Positions 14,166 to 22,939 of a DNA stretch of 29,246 bases are shown in pieces (the stretch's first letter is position 1; the number at the start of each line of letters is the position of its first letter). The stretch lies in assembly GCA_024689285.1 (NCBI GenBank), contig JAILDR010000097.1, positions 1 through 29,246 of the forward strand, in the 5' to 3' direction. Made by a program: the position numbers and the translations under genes. A model generated the notes under the pieces. It was not told where the DNA came from. It did no database searches and was given only the letters and a program-made list of their open reading frames with translations. The stretch is from Bacteroidales bacterium. Lineage in GTDB: Bacteria; Bacteroidota; Bacteroidia; Bacteroidales; F082.

Positions 14166-16466
14166 TCACTTGGTAACTTGCATTTCTGAGCGCATTTCCG
14201 AAGCGGTCATTCGCATCAGTATTTTAGCTTTGTCCTCCTGAGCCACAAACCACACCAAGTCAGCGGGTTGGAATGTGATGCGCGCCGAAGGGTTAAGGAT
14301 AAAATGTCCGTCACGCTCGATGGCGATTACCATAGCCTCGTACTTGTCGGCCAAACCGGAATCCATCAAAGCAACACCTATGAAGGGGCTGTCGGGTTCC
14401 ACCTCTACCTTATACAGGTCCACCTCACTTTCCTCATGCTCTTGTATCAACGCCTCATCAAAAGCCTCCACCCTTGGAAGCAACAACCGCAGATGATCCT
14501 CATGCCCCACAAAGGTGATTTTATCGAACGGAAACAGCTGAAAATCAGACTTCGGCAATTCAAAAACCTGCTTGCCACGCTCCACGCTAACCACACTCAC
14601 ATTATAATTGTCGCGGAAATCAGTAGCCTTGATAAGCTGACCAGAATACACGCTGTCGGGGCTCAACGTCATTTTCTGCAAATGGCAGTTCTCCTGCAGG
14701 ATTTCGGGAATCTCAAACACCTGCACCTGTTGCCGCTTGTTGAGGTTGTCCATAAACCGCTCCTCGATATGCTTGTAGAACCGCATCGCTGGACTCATAA
14801 CACGCAGCAACACAGTGTAAATCAACGCAAAGGCAATATTTATCCAATGGAAAACAATGGGATTGACATTCAGCCTCGACCAGAACAAAATATTAAAGAA
14901 ATGCTGAATGACCGAATAGGCCGCCACCCATACCAAAGCGAAACGCAAGACAAAAACAAAACGAATCAAAGCCTTGTTGAAGTGATTGACTTCCATTAGC
15001 TTATGTGTCGTACTGGCCAAGGTATGCTTAAAGCCCATCGCCCAAAGGAAAGGCGAAACGAGGATTAAACTCACCGCAGTGGCAACAGCCGAGCTCCAGG
15101 GTCGGGGCACATACTTCATGATGAAAGTGCCGATGATGAAACTAAGCAACACCACAGCAATAATAATGGCGGAATAGATAACAATATTCTTGAACTGGCG
15201 TGCCATGAAACTGGCCATATTGACCTTCTTGCCACTCTTCACCTTAATGCCCGAGTCGTTGTTTTCCATGCGGTTGAGCCATTTTTCAGGAAAATGGCCC
15301 GACACCCAGCTGTAGGCTGGTATAGCGGATTTTATGGCGTATGGCGTGATGAACGTCGTGATAATAGATACCGAAACGATGATGGGATAAAGGAACTCGT
15401 CGATGACGCCGTAGCTCAAGCCCAAGGTGGCGATGATGAAAGAGAACTCACCGATTTGGCAGAAGCAGAAACCGCCTTGCATGGCTTGTTTCAGTCCCAA
15501 GCCGGCAATCAAACGACCTATGACGTTGCTCAAAGGCTTGAACAAGAGCAGCACAAGGGTCACCACAAGAATCTGCCACCAATAATTGACCAAAATCTGC
15601 GGGTCGACCATCATACCGACCGAAACGAAAAACACCGCGCCAAACAGGTTCTTGATAGGCGTGGTGACTTTGTGAATCATTTCAGCCTCAAGGGTCTCAG
15701 CCAGAATAGAGCCCATGATGAAGGCACCCAAAGCCGACGAGAAGCCCGCCAGGTTGGCCAGAACGACCATCAAAAAGCACAGGCCCACAGAAAACACCGT
15801 CAACGTCTCCTCCGACATGAACCTGCGTGCCCAACGCAACACCGTAGGCACCAGGAAAATGCCACCCAAGAACCAAACCAAGAGAAAGAAAACCAATTTC
15901 AACATACTGGAAACCAGCTGCATCCCATCAAAAGTCTTGCTCACCGCCAAAGTGGACAGAATCACCATCAACAAGACCGCTTCGAGGTCTTCAACCACCA
16001 GCTCACCAATTACATTGCCGCTGAACTTCTCTCTATGCAACTTCATGTCATCAAAAGCTTTAGCGATAATCGTCGTAGACGAAATGGAGAGCATCGCGCC
16101 CAGGAAGATGCAATCCATCTGCGACCAGCCCAAAGCCTTGCCCAGCAGGAAGCCGACGACACACATCGTCACCAGTTCGGTAAGTGCGGTTACACCAACC
16201 GTACCGCCCACTTTTTTCAACTTCTTGAAACTGAACTCCAAGCCGATACCGAACAACATGAATACCATACCGATTTCGCTCCAAGTCTCCACGCTGGTAT
16301 GGTCGCTGATAACGGGAAACCACTCGAAATTCGGTCCGATAAGGAAACCAGCTATAATATAGCCCAACACAACAGGCTGTTTCAACCACTTGAAGATTAC
16401 GGTGGTAATACCAGCGGTTACCAATATCAGGGCAAGGTCAGAAAACAAAGCAGGTAAGGATTCCAT
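14166..16466 (-). CDS. KefB-like cation:proton antiporter, downstream copy
   Basis: A 766-residue CPA2-type antiporter of the inner membrane. The N-terminal 380 residues carry about twelve hydrophobic segments with the family patterns KQPVVLGYIIAGFLIGP, GLEFSFKKLKK, LGAMLSISSTTIIAKA and SALGAFIMGSILAE. A basic linker (GIKVKSGKKVN) leads to a second membrane block of four or five helices (about 425-580). Two TrkA-C (RCK-C-like) ligand-sensing domains follow, at about 600-680 and 690-760. No GxGxxG Rossmann (TrkA-N) motif is visible between, unlike KefB and KefC. It starts 17 bases after the upstream paralogue and ends one base before topB. Transported ion is unknown; K+ or Na+ against H+ is likely. 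It is strongly similar to its neighbour, most so in the first 290 residues. Confidence 0.9.
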   Translation of the reverse strand: MESLPALFSDLALILVTAGITTVIFKWLKQPVVLGYIIAGFLIGPNFEWFPVISDHTSVETWSEIGMVFMLFGIGLEFSFKKLKKVGGTVGVTALTELVTMCVVGFLLGKALGWSQMDCIFLGAMLSISSTTIIAKAFDDMKLHREKFSGNVIGELVVEDLEAVLLMVILSTLAVSKTFDGMQLVSSMLKLVFFLLVWFLGGIFLVPTVLRWARRFMSEETLTVFSVGLCFLMVVLANLAGFSSALGAFIMGSILAETLEAEMIHKVTTPIKNLFGAVFFVSVGMMVDPQILVNYWWQILVVTLVLLLFKPLSNVIGRLIAGLGLKQAMQGGFCFCQIGEFSFIIATLGLSYGVIDEFLYPIIVSVSIITTFITPYAIKSAIPAYSWVSGHFPEKWLNRMENNDSGIKVKSGKKVNMASFMARQFKNIVIYSAIIIAVVLLSFIIGTFIMKYVPRPWSSAVATAVSLILVSPFLWAMGFKHTLASTTHKLMEVNHFNKALIRFVFVLRFALVWVAAYSVIQHFFNILFWSRLNVNPIVFHWINIAFALIYTVLLRVMSPAMRFYKHIEERFMDNLNKRQQVQVFEIPEILQENCHLQKMTLSPDSVYSGQLIKATDFRDNYNVSVVSVERGKQVFELPKSDFQLFPFDKITFVGHEDHLRLLLPRVEAFDEALIQEHEESEVDLYKVEVEPDSPFIGVALMDSGLADKYEAMVIAIERDGHFILNPSARITFQPADLVWFVAQEDKAKILMRMTASEMRSEMQVTK

Positions 16467-16483
16467 AGTATTCAGTTTTATAG

Positions 16484-18769
16484 TTATGAAACGGTTTCAA
16501 CATGACTTTCAGCTTCTTTCACGAGCACTTTGGCATTGTTCTCAGAAGAGACAAACCATACGACATCGCCTTTCTGGAAGACGACAGAAGATTCGGGATT
16601 GAGCATAAACTTTTCATCGCGTTCGATGGCAAACACAAAAGCGTCAAAACGGTTACGAAGGTCGGAATCATGGAGTGAAACACCCTCAAAGCAGCTGCCA
16701 TCATTCACCACGAAGCGGCGGATATCCATATCGCTCTTAGGCCTTTCATGGATAAGCACTTCATCCTCCACTTCCACTTGGGGCCTCAATTGGGCCAATT
16801 GCTCCTCCGCGCCCAAGAATGTAACCTCATCATCAGGAAACAGCATGTGGTCGCGGCGGGGCAAGTCGATGACAGTACCAGCCCGGTCGATGCACACCAC
16901 GCTCACATTAAACCTATTACGGAAGTCACATTGCCGTATGCTTTTGCCTGCATAGCTGCTTTTGGCACTCAAGGTCATCTTCCCCAAGACGAAGTTTTCC
17001 TGCAACACCTCAGGAACCACAAAGGATTGCAAGGTCTGGCGCTTATTCAGGTTGTCAAGGAAACGCGCCTCCATGCGTTCGTACCACTTCATCGCAGGGC
17101 TCAACGTCCTTAAAATCAACATAAAGACAAAGCCAATCGCAATCGCCATAGGAAGATCATCCACCCTAAGATTGATAATACGCCAAAACTCGTCGTTCAT
17201 GAAATGACGGATGATGTAGGCTGCAAAAAACCAAGCCGCCACAAAACGCACACCATACAGCATACGCATCACACGACTGCTCATCTTGTTGGACACTAAT
17301 TCCTTAACATCTTGTTCTTCAATTTCCTGCTTGTAAGCCAAAGCCCAGATGACCGGCGAAGTAACCGTCAAGGTAACGGCAACCGCAACCACATCCATAT
17401 AGGTCTTCATATTGTGGTTCTCCCAAGGGGCAAAGATGGCGAAACACAACAGCATCATCGCAAAAATGATGTTAGCATACAACACGGCACGCTTGAGTTG
17501 GCTCAAGACATAAACTTTCATGGTTTGCTTCATGCCACTTTTTGCGCGGACGGTCTTTTTCTTGTTATCAAAGAAGTTCGACCATTTTTGCGGTATCCTT
17601 TGGTCAATCCAATTATAGAGCGGCTCGCCAGCCTTAATCATATAAGGAGTGAGGAAAGTCGTAATGATAGACACCGAAACGATGATGGGATACATGAAAT
17701 CGTCAATCACGCCAAAACTCATGCCCACCGTGGCTATGATGAAAGAAAACTCGCCGATTTGTCCGAAACACATTCCGGCACGTATGGAGTTTTTCAGGTT
17801 GTCGCCTGAGAGCAACATACCCAAGCTGGAGCTCAACGACTTCAGCACGACCACCACCGCTGTGATAATCAGAATCTGCCACCAATACTGCACCAGAACA
17901 GCCGGGTTGACCATCATACCGACCGACACGAAAAACACCGCGCCAAACAGGTTCTTGATGGGCTCCGTAACCTTATGAATCATCTCAGCCTCAAGCGTCT
18001 CCGCCAAGATGGAACCCATGATGAAAGCACCCAAAGCCGACGAGAAGCCTGCCTTGTTGGCCAGCCATACCATAAAGAAGCACAAGCCCACGGCAAAAAC
18101 CGTCAGCGTCTCTTCCGACATGAATTTCCTGGACCATTTCAAAATGGTGGGGATAAGGAACACGCCGCCGATATACCAAACCAAAAGGAAGAAAACAAGC
18201 TTCGTGACGCTGAGCATCAGTTCCTTCCCATCCAACGCAGTACTCACCGACAAGGTGGACAGGATGACCATCATCAGGATGGCCATCAAATCCTCGACCA
18301 CCAGCACACCGATGACGTTGCCCGTAAACTTTTCCCCTTTCATCTTCAAATCATCGAAGGCCTTCGCGATGATGGTAGTGGACGACATCGAGAGCATGGC
18401 TCCAAGGAAGATGCTGTCCATCTGCGACCAGCCCAACAATTTACCGAGGAGGAAGCCCACGAAACACATCAACACCAATTCCGTCATCGCCGTGATGCCA
18501 ACAGTGCCAGCCTGTTTCTTCAGCTTCTTGAAACTGAATTCCAAGCCGATGGCAAACAGAAGAAACACCATTCCGATTTCGCTCCATATCTCAACGCTGT
18601 GGTGGTCGTTGACGACAGGAAACCAAGGGAAATAAGGCCCAATCAAAAGACCCGCAATAATATAACCCAACACAACGGGTTGTTTCAACCACTTGAAGAT
18701 TACGGTGGTAACACCTGCTGTTACCAAAATCAAGGCAAGGTCGGAAAACAATGCCGGAAGTTCTGACAT
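16484..18769 (-). CDS. KefB-like cation:proton antiporter, upstream copy
   Basis: A 761-residue paralogue of the protein at 14166-16466 with the same plan: a CPA2 antiporter core, a basic linker (KKKTVRAKSGMKQ), a second block of membrane helices, and two C-terminal TrkA-C domains, with no recognisable Rossmann domain between. The first 40 residues differ from the other copy at only a few positions (LPALFSDLALILVTAG is shared), while the second membrane block and tail have diverged, so the pair arose by tandem duplication. It is the first gene of a three-gene minus-strand operon with the other antiporter and topB. Its promoter lies inside the 3' end of the acyl-CoA ligase gene. Confidence 0.9.
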   Translation of the reverse strand: MSELPALFSDLALILVTAGVTTVIFKWLKQPVVLGYIIAGLLIGPYFPWFPVVNDHHSVEIWSEIGMVFLLFAIGLEFSFKKLKKQAGTVGITAMTELVLMCFVGFLLGKLLGWSQMDSIFLGAMLSMSSTTIIAKAFDDLKMKGEKFTGNVIGVLVVEDLMAILMMVILSTLSVSTALDGKELMLSVTKLVFFLLVWYIGGVFLIPTILKWSRKFMSEETLTVFAVGLCFFMVWLANKAGFSSALGAFIMGSILAETLEAEMIHKVTEPIKNLFGAVFFVSVGMMVNPAVLVQYWWQILIITAVVVVLKSLSSSLGMLLSGDNLKNSIRAGMCFGQIGEFSFIIATVGMSFGVIDDFMYPIIVSVSIITTFLTPYMIKAGEPLYNWIDQRIPQKWSNFFDNKKKTVRAKSGMKQTMKVYVLSQLKRAVLYANIIFAMMLLCFAIFAPWENHNMKTYMDVVAVAVTLTVTSPVIWALAYKQEIEEQDVKELVSNKMSSRVMRMLYGVRFVAAWFFAAYIIRHFMNDEFWRIINLRVDDLPMAIAIGFVFMLILRTLSPAMKWYERMEARFLDNLNKRQTLQSFVVPEVLQENFVLGKMTLSAKSSYAGKSIRQCDFRNRFNVSVVCIDRAGTVIDLPRRDHMLFPDDEVTFLGAEEQLAQLRPQVEVEDEVLIHERPKSDMDIRRFVVNDGSCFEGVSLHDSDLRNRFDAFVFAIERDEKFMLNPESSVVFQKGDVVWFVSSENNAKVLVKEAESHVETVS

Positions 18770-18794
18770 AAACTAAGTATTATAAATTGAGGTG

Positions 18795-18826
18795 CAAAAA
18801 TAAGGAAAAATGTCTTATTCCGCAAA
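18795..18826 (-). promoter_or_regulatory. promoter of the antiporter-antiporter-topB operon
   Basis: On the minus strand TTTG (18826-18823) and TATTTTTG (18802-18795) are separated by 20 bases, matching the Bacteroidota consensus. The TTTG falls within the last codons of the acyl-CoA ligase gene. The ATG at 18769 is 25 bases after the -7 box. Confidence 0.75.
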
Positions 18827-20644
18827 CATTCCTTCAATCAAATCCTGGTAATGCTCAGCAACGATTTTGCGGCGCAACTTGAGGCTCGGGGTGATTTCGC
18901 CTTCCTCGATGCTCCATTCGCGGTCGACCAACTCGAAGCGCTTGATTTTCTCAAAGTCGCCGAAATGTTTGTTATAAGCATCCACCTCCTTGCGGTAGCG
19001 GTCAATCACCTTCTTTTCCTTGATGACTTCTGCGTTGGAGGTAAAGGCCACATGGTTTTCCTCGCACCAATTCTTCAGGTTTTCAAAGTTCGGCACTATC
19101 AAGGCAGCGGCAAACTTCTGGTTCTCGCCCACCACCATCATCATGCTGATGAACGGTGATTCGGTGAACTTGCTCTCAATCAAAGCGGGCGAGATGTACT
19201 TGCCCATCGAGTCCTTGAAGATTTCCTTCATTCGGCCCGTGATTTTCAGCAGGCCGTCCTCGTCAAACTCGCCGATGTCGCCTGTATGGAAATAGCCATC
19301 CGCATCGATAGCTATATTAGTCTGTTCCTCATTCTTGTAGTAGCCCTTCATCACAGCCGAGCCTTTCACGAGAATCTCACCCGATAAAGGATCAATCTTA
19401 AACTCGACGCTCTTGCAGGGCACGCCCACGGTTCCCGCCTTGATGATGCCCAGGGCAAGGCTGTTGGTGCATATCACAGGCGAAGTCTCCGTCAAGCCAT
19501 AACCTTCGATAACAGGAATATTCATGGCCGCAAACAGGCGCACCAAACGAGGCTGCAAGCTGGCTCCACCCGAGATAATGAACTCCAAACGGCCACCAAA
19601 AGACCTACGAACATCTTTAAACACCAACCTGTTAGCCCAATACAGTTTGAAGCGATAGGCACGTCCGTTGTTTTGTCCGGTCTCGTCGTAACGCTCTGCC
19701 AGTTGGAAAGCCCAATGGAAGATGCGTTTCTTCACTCCTTTCAATTTGTCGCCCTTGCGCACAATGCCATTATACACCTTCTCGATGACGCGCGGCACCG
19801 TGGTGAAATGCTCGGGCTTGATGTCGGCGATGTCGCGCATGATGGTACCGAAGTTCTCCACATAATAGGTCGAATTGCCGAGATAGAGGTGTGTGTATAG
19901 CACAGAACGTTCGTAGATATGCGACAAAGGCAGGAAACTCACCACCTTATGCGAACTTGGCACGGGATAATGCGGACCGTAATTGGCCACGCAACTCATC
20001 AAATTATAGTGTGAAAGCATCACCCCCTTAGGTGTGCCTAACGTGCCTGAGGTATAGATGATAGTCGCCACGTCTTCGGGAGCAACATCATCCTTACGTG
20101 CTTGAAGGGCAGCGAGGCTCTTTTTGTCAATCTTCACCGAGACCATCAAGCCACGAAGTGTCAGCTGTCCTTCCACAGGATTGAAAACAAACACCTTGGG
20201 CTTCTCAACCAACTTATCGAGAACACCTTGCACCTTCCTCAACAGCAGCGAGCCCTCCACAAAAATAATCTTGGGCTCAGCATGGTTGATGATGTAATCG
20301 TAATCGCTTTGGCGGACAGTTGGATATATGGGAACCAGAATACCGCCGATTTGCTGCACGGCAAAGTCAACCATGTTCCATTGGGGGCAGTTGTTGGAAA
20401 TCACGGCCACACGGTCACCTTTCATCACGCCCAAGCCTATCAGTCCTTGGCTGATGGTATCCGTCATCTTCAGGAAATCGCGGCCATTATATTTCTTCCA
20501 TCCGCCATCCGCCTTGCAGGCAAACATGGGCTTTTTCTTACCGTATTTCTCCACAAACCTCGGTAGAAGGTCGAAGGTACGTGGCGGAATGTCAGCAAAG
20601 GCCTGAACAGTTTTTCCCTTATTGGTATTCTTTTCCATATCCAT
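18815..20644 (-). CDS. long-chain fatty acid-CoA ligase (AMP-binding)
   Basis: A 609-residue ANL-superfamily enzyme that activates fatty acids to acyl-CoA through an acyl-adenylate. The ATP-binding P-loop TSGTLGTPKG is at about residues 199-208, the adenylate motif YGLTETSP at about 386-393, and FHTGDIGEFDEDGLLKITGR with FKDSMGKYISP at about 450-485 carries the hinge. The pattern IPVIEGYGLTE and lack of an N-terminal membrane segment fit the FadD15-like long-chain group common in Bacteroidota. The product is probably membrane-associated but without a signal. The ATG at 20644 is chosen; an ATG two codons later is equally possible. It is divergent from the phosphopantetheinyl transferase gene. 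No perfect -7 box lies upstream; TACCTTTC and TAATTTCG are one-mismatch candidates. Confidence 0.93.
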   Translation of the reverse strand: MDMEKNTNKGKTVQAFADIPPRTFDLLPRFVEKYGKKKPMFACKADGGWKKYNGRDFLKMTDTISQGLIGLGVMKGDRVAVISNNCPQWNMVDFAVQQIGGILVPIYPTVRQSDYDYIINHAEPKIIFVEGSLLLRKVQGVLDKLVEKPKVFVFNPVEGQLTLRGLMVSVKIDKKSLAALQARKDDVAPEDVATIIYTSGTLGTPKGVMLSHYNLMSCVANYGPHYPVPSSHKVVSFLPLSHIYERSVLYTHLYLGNSTYYVENFGTIMRDIADIKPEHFTTVPRVIEKVYNGIVRKGDKLKGVKKRIFHWAFQLAERYDETGQNNGRAYRFKLYWANRLVFKDVRRSFGGRLEFIISGGASLQPRLVRLFAAMNIPVIEGYGLTETSPVICTNSLALGIIKAGTVGVPCKSVEFKIDPLSGEILVKGSAVMKGYYKNEEQTNIAIDADGYFHTGDIGEFDEDGLLKITGRMKEIFKDSMGKYISPALIESKFTESPFISMMMVVGENQKFAAALIVPNFENLKNWCEENHVAFTSNAEVIKEKKVIDRYRKEVDAYNKHFGDFEKIKRFELVDREWSIEEGEITPSLKLRRKIVAEHYQDLIEGMFAE

Positions 20645-20757
20645 TGAAAAATTGGTGCGAAATTAGAATTAATTCCGATAAATCAATTTTTTTATCCAAA
20701 CGAAAGGTATTTTTGACTACAAAAGAGGATATTTTCTCACCGAAACGGAGAAACCAG

Positions 20758-20765
20758 TAATTTTG
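20758..20765 (+). promoter_or_regulatory. -7 box (TAATTTTG) for the phosphopantetheinyl transferase gene
   Basis: An exact TAnnTTTG match ending 16 bases before the ATG at 20782. A clear TTTG partner is not seen at the usual distance. Confidence 0.6.
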
Positions 20766-20781
20766 CGCCAAATATAGCATT

Positions 20782-21351
20782 ATGGTAACACTTTTTGACG
20801 ATATGAGCCAAGTGACTGAGGCCGAGGTGCGCCGCCTGCTGCCCTTGGTTGACGAACAACGCCGCACCGAAGCCTTGCGCTACAGGCACGTCTTCGGACA
20901 GTTCGCCTGCCTGAAGTCGTGGCTGATGCTTGCCGATATGCTCAAGCCGTTGGGTATCACCAATCTGGAAATGAATCACAACGAACATGGCAAGCCTTTT
21001 TTAGTCCATCATCCTGATGTGCATTTCAACCTCAGTCATTGCAAAAACGGCATCGCTGTGGTCGTTGACTATGCCCCTGTCGGCATCGACATCGAGAGTT
21101 TCCACAAGGATAACGTGGCCCTTGTCAGGAAAACGATGAACCCGGCCGAGGCCGAATGGATTCGCTCCTCTTCCGACCCTGTCGAGGCCTTCACCCAGTA
21201 TTGGACAAAAAAAGAAGCCGTGCTGAAACTGCGTGGCACAGGAATCAGCACGGACTTGCATCCGGTACTCGATGGCGAAGGTTACCGTCTGGAGACCTAC
21301 ACCCATCGTGAAAAACGTTACGCTTGGAGCGTAGCCTATTCCATTTATTAA
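20782..21351 (+). CDS. 4'-phosphopantetheinyl transferase, Sfp type
   Basis: A 189-residue enzyme that transfers the phosphopantetheine arm of CoA to carrier-protein serines. The two family motifs are present: VGIDIE with D103 and E105 binding magnesium, and WTKKEAVLK at 141-149, with E145 as third ligand and K149. The upstream segment NEHGKPFL followed by VHFNLSHCKNGIAVVV is also typical. It is shorter than B. subtilis Sfp (224 residues), as is usual in Bacteroidota. No polyketide or peptide synthetase genes are near, so it may serve fatty-acid acyl carrier protein or a distant cluster. Its TAA overlaps the carbamate kinase stop codon by four bases in tail-to-tail orientation. Confidence 0.9.
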   Translation: MVTLFDDMSQVTEAEVRRLLPLVDEQRRTEALRYRHVFGQFACLKSWLMLADMLKPLGITNLEMNHNEHGKPFLVHHPDVHFNLSHCKNGIAVVVDYAPVGIDIESFHKDNVALVRKTMNPAEAEWIRSSSDPVEAFTQYWTKKEAVLKLRGTGISTDLHPVLDGEGYRLETYTHREKRYAWSVAYSIY

Positions 21352-22283
21352 CGCACAATACGGGTTCCGCAAGTCGGGTCGCCCAACTTCGTGGCCTCGG
21401 TGATGATGGCCTCGTGGCCCGTGGCTTCCACGAAGAGGATGGCGGCACGAATCTTCGGTGCCATGCTACCCTCGGTAAACTGACCGTCGGCCAAGTGTTT
21501 CTTTGCCTCGTCCACCGTAATGGTGTCCAAAGCCTGCTCGTTCTCCTTGCGGAAGTTGATGTAGACCTTCGGCACGTCGGTGAGGATGTAGAACTCGTCG
21601 GCACCAATCTTGATGGCCGTCATAGCAGAAGCCAAATCCTTGTCGATAACGGCTTCAACACCCACGTGGATGCCGTCCTTCTTGATGACGGGGATGCCGC
21701 CGCCGCCCACGGTGATGACGATATTGCCTTCTTCAGCTAACCTCTTGACCAACTTAATGTTTTGGATGTCGATAGGCTTGGGCGAAGCCACCACCTTGCG
21801 CCAGCCTTTGCCCTTGGGGTCTTCCTTATAGATGGCACCCGTTTGGGCAGCATAGGCTTCGGCCTGTTCCTTGGTATAATAGGGACCCACAGGCTTGGTG
21901 GGGTTCTTGAACATCGGGTCGTCCTTGTCGACAAGCACCTGGGTCACGAAAGTCACCACATTGCGGTCGATGTTTTCCTTCACCATCACCTTCTCCAGAC
22001 CCATCTCAATCATATAGCCAATCTGGCCTTGGGTCTCGGCGCCACACACATCCATCGGCATAGCGGGAATACCCTCCTTTTCGCCGGCGGCGTTTTGGAG
22101 CAACACATTGCCCACCTGAGGCCCATTGCCGTGACCGATGACCAAATTATAACCTTGTTTCAGGAAGGGCAGCAAAGATTGGCAAGTATCCGCCACATTC
22201 TGCATCTGTTCCTGACAAGTTCCTTTCTGGCCGCCTCTCAACAGAGCGTTTCCTCCGAAGGCGATAACTGCTAATTTCTTCAT
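21348..22283 (-). CDS. arcC: carbamate kinase
   Basis: A 311-residue enzyme of the amino-acid kinase fold that interconverts carbamoyl phosphate plus ADP with carbamate plus ATP. The N-terminal phosphate-binding motif is AFGGNALLRGGQKG, followed by IGHGNGPQVGNVLLQ, VVTFVTQVLVD, AVIDKDLASAMTAIKIGAD and the closing LFVEATGHEAIIT, all hallmarks of carbamate kinase. I start at the ATG at 22283; a TTG two codons earlier is not needed. The arginine deiminase partners arcA and arcB are absent nearby, so the source of carbamoyl phosphate is unknown. It lies 21 bases after a lipocalin-like lipoprotein gene and is probably co-transcribed with it. Length is normal. Confidence 0.95.
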   Translation of the reverse strand: MKKLAVIAFGGNALLRGGQKGTCQEQMQNVADTCQSLLPFLKQGYNLVIGHGNGPQVGNVLLQNAAGEKEGIPAMPMDVCGAETQGQIGYMIEMGLEKVMVKENIDRNVVTFVTQVLVDKDDPMFKNPTKPVGPYYTKEQAEAYAAQTGAIYKEDPKGKGWRKVVASPKPIDIQNIKLVKRLAEEGNIVITVGGGGIPVIKKDGIHVGVEAVIDKDLASAMTAIKIGADEFYILTDVPKVYINFRKENEQALDTITVDEAKKHLADGQFTEGSMAPKIRAAILFVEATGHEAIITEATKLGDPTCGTRIVR

Positions 22284-22304
22284 TATCAAAATTTTTTCTT
22301 ATTA

Positions 22305-22652
22305 TTATTTTCTCTTGTAAGTCACGGTATAGCCAGCCTGCTCAAGAACAAGCTGCTGTTCATCCAACTTCACGATTTTCATCGTGTCGACGAAATCGTG
22401 CGGATTGGTGCCGGTATAGGTGCCTTTGAAATAAATCATGTCGCCCGACTTCTCCCACGACTTGAAATCGGCATAGCCCATATTGATGGGAAGCATATCA
22501 CCATTTTCAAGCAAAGTGAAGCCCATCTCGGTGGCAAGACCGTCTTCAGAAGCGGGTTCGACCCACGTACCCACCAGCGAAGGGCGGTTGCACGAGGCGA
22601 ATAACAGACCGATTGCAAATGCTAAAGCAATGATAGACAAATGTTTCTTCAT
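22305..22652 (-). CDS. small lipocalin-like lipoprotein
   Basis: A 115-residue lipoprotein. The signal peptide MKKHLSIIALAFAIGLLFASC ends in a lipobox with C21 as the lipidated residue. The mature part opens LVGTWVEP and continues with four or five beta strands (MGFTLLENGDMLPI, WEKSGDMIYFKGTYTG, TMKIVKLDEQQLVLE, YTVTYKRK), the pattern of the short lipocalin-like proteins of Bacteroidota that begin GTW. Ligand and role are unknown. Unusually for this group of bacteria it has a strong Shine-Dalgarno, AGGAG at 22663-22659, six bases before the ATG. It is the first gene of a unit with carbamate kinase. Confidence 0.82.
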   Translation of the reverse strand: MKKHLSIIALAFAIGLLFASCNRPSLVGTWVEPASEDGLATEMGFTLLENGDMLPINMGYADFKSWEKSGDMIYFKGTYTGTNPHDFVDTMKIVKLDEQQLVLEQAGYTVTYKRK

Positions 22653-22678
22653 CTTTTACTCCTTTTGATTTGGAGCGG

Positions 22679-22708
22679 CAAAGATAGGAATAATTTCCTT
22701 AATCCAAA
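22679..22708 (-). promoter_or_regulatory. promoter of the lipocalin-like lipoprotein and carbamate kinase genes
   Basis: On the minus strand TTTG (22708-22705) is followed after 18 bases by TATCTTTG (22686-22679). Both match the Bacteroidota consensus. The -7 box ends 26 bases before the ATG. Confidence 0.75.
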
Positions 22709-22900
22709 CATATTCAAGGAATTATTTTTCAAAAAGGCCAGACCGCCTCGGCCAAGGCTGAAATCTCGGCATCCCCGTAAAAGCGGTCATTCTCAATGGT
22801 CATGGTCAAAAAGTCCCAAAGTCCCGCGTCCCGAAGTCAACAGATATTGTCGGGGGCAAGATAACGAAAAAACGGAAAATCATGGCAAGTTGGGCGAAAA
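22709..22900. other. intergenic DNA with short AAGTCCC repeats
   Basis: Between the divergent promoters of the lipoprotein unit and the toxin-antitoxin module there is no credible gene. A run of AAAGTCCC-like units (AAAAAGTCCC, AAAGTCCC, GCGTCCC, GAAGTC) spans about 22807-22839; such runs are common dispersed intergenic repeats in this phylum. Short GGCC-containing inverted repeats lie near 22738-22762. Confidence 0.5.
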
Positions 22901-22904
22901 TTTG

Positions 22905-22912
22905 TATCTTTG
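22905..22912 (+). promoter_or_regulatory. -7 box (TATCTTTG) for the toxin-antitoxin module
   Basis: An exact TAnnTTTG match ending 27 bases before the antitoxin ATG at 22940. No good TTTG is found 18-20 bases upstream. Confidence 0.6.
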
Positions 22913-22939
22913 CGGCGAGAAAAACAACACAATTAGGTT

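Noticed and set aside
15294..16457. 387-codon plus-strand open frame opposite the antiporter, with a similar one at 17975-18766
   Set aside because: Both are antisense shadows of the two paralogous antiporters, which is why they resemble each other; their His/Gln-rich low-complexity content is not protein-like.
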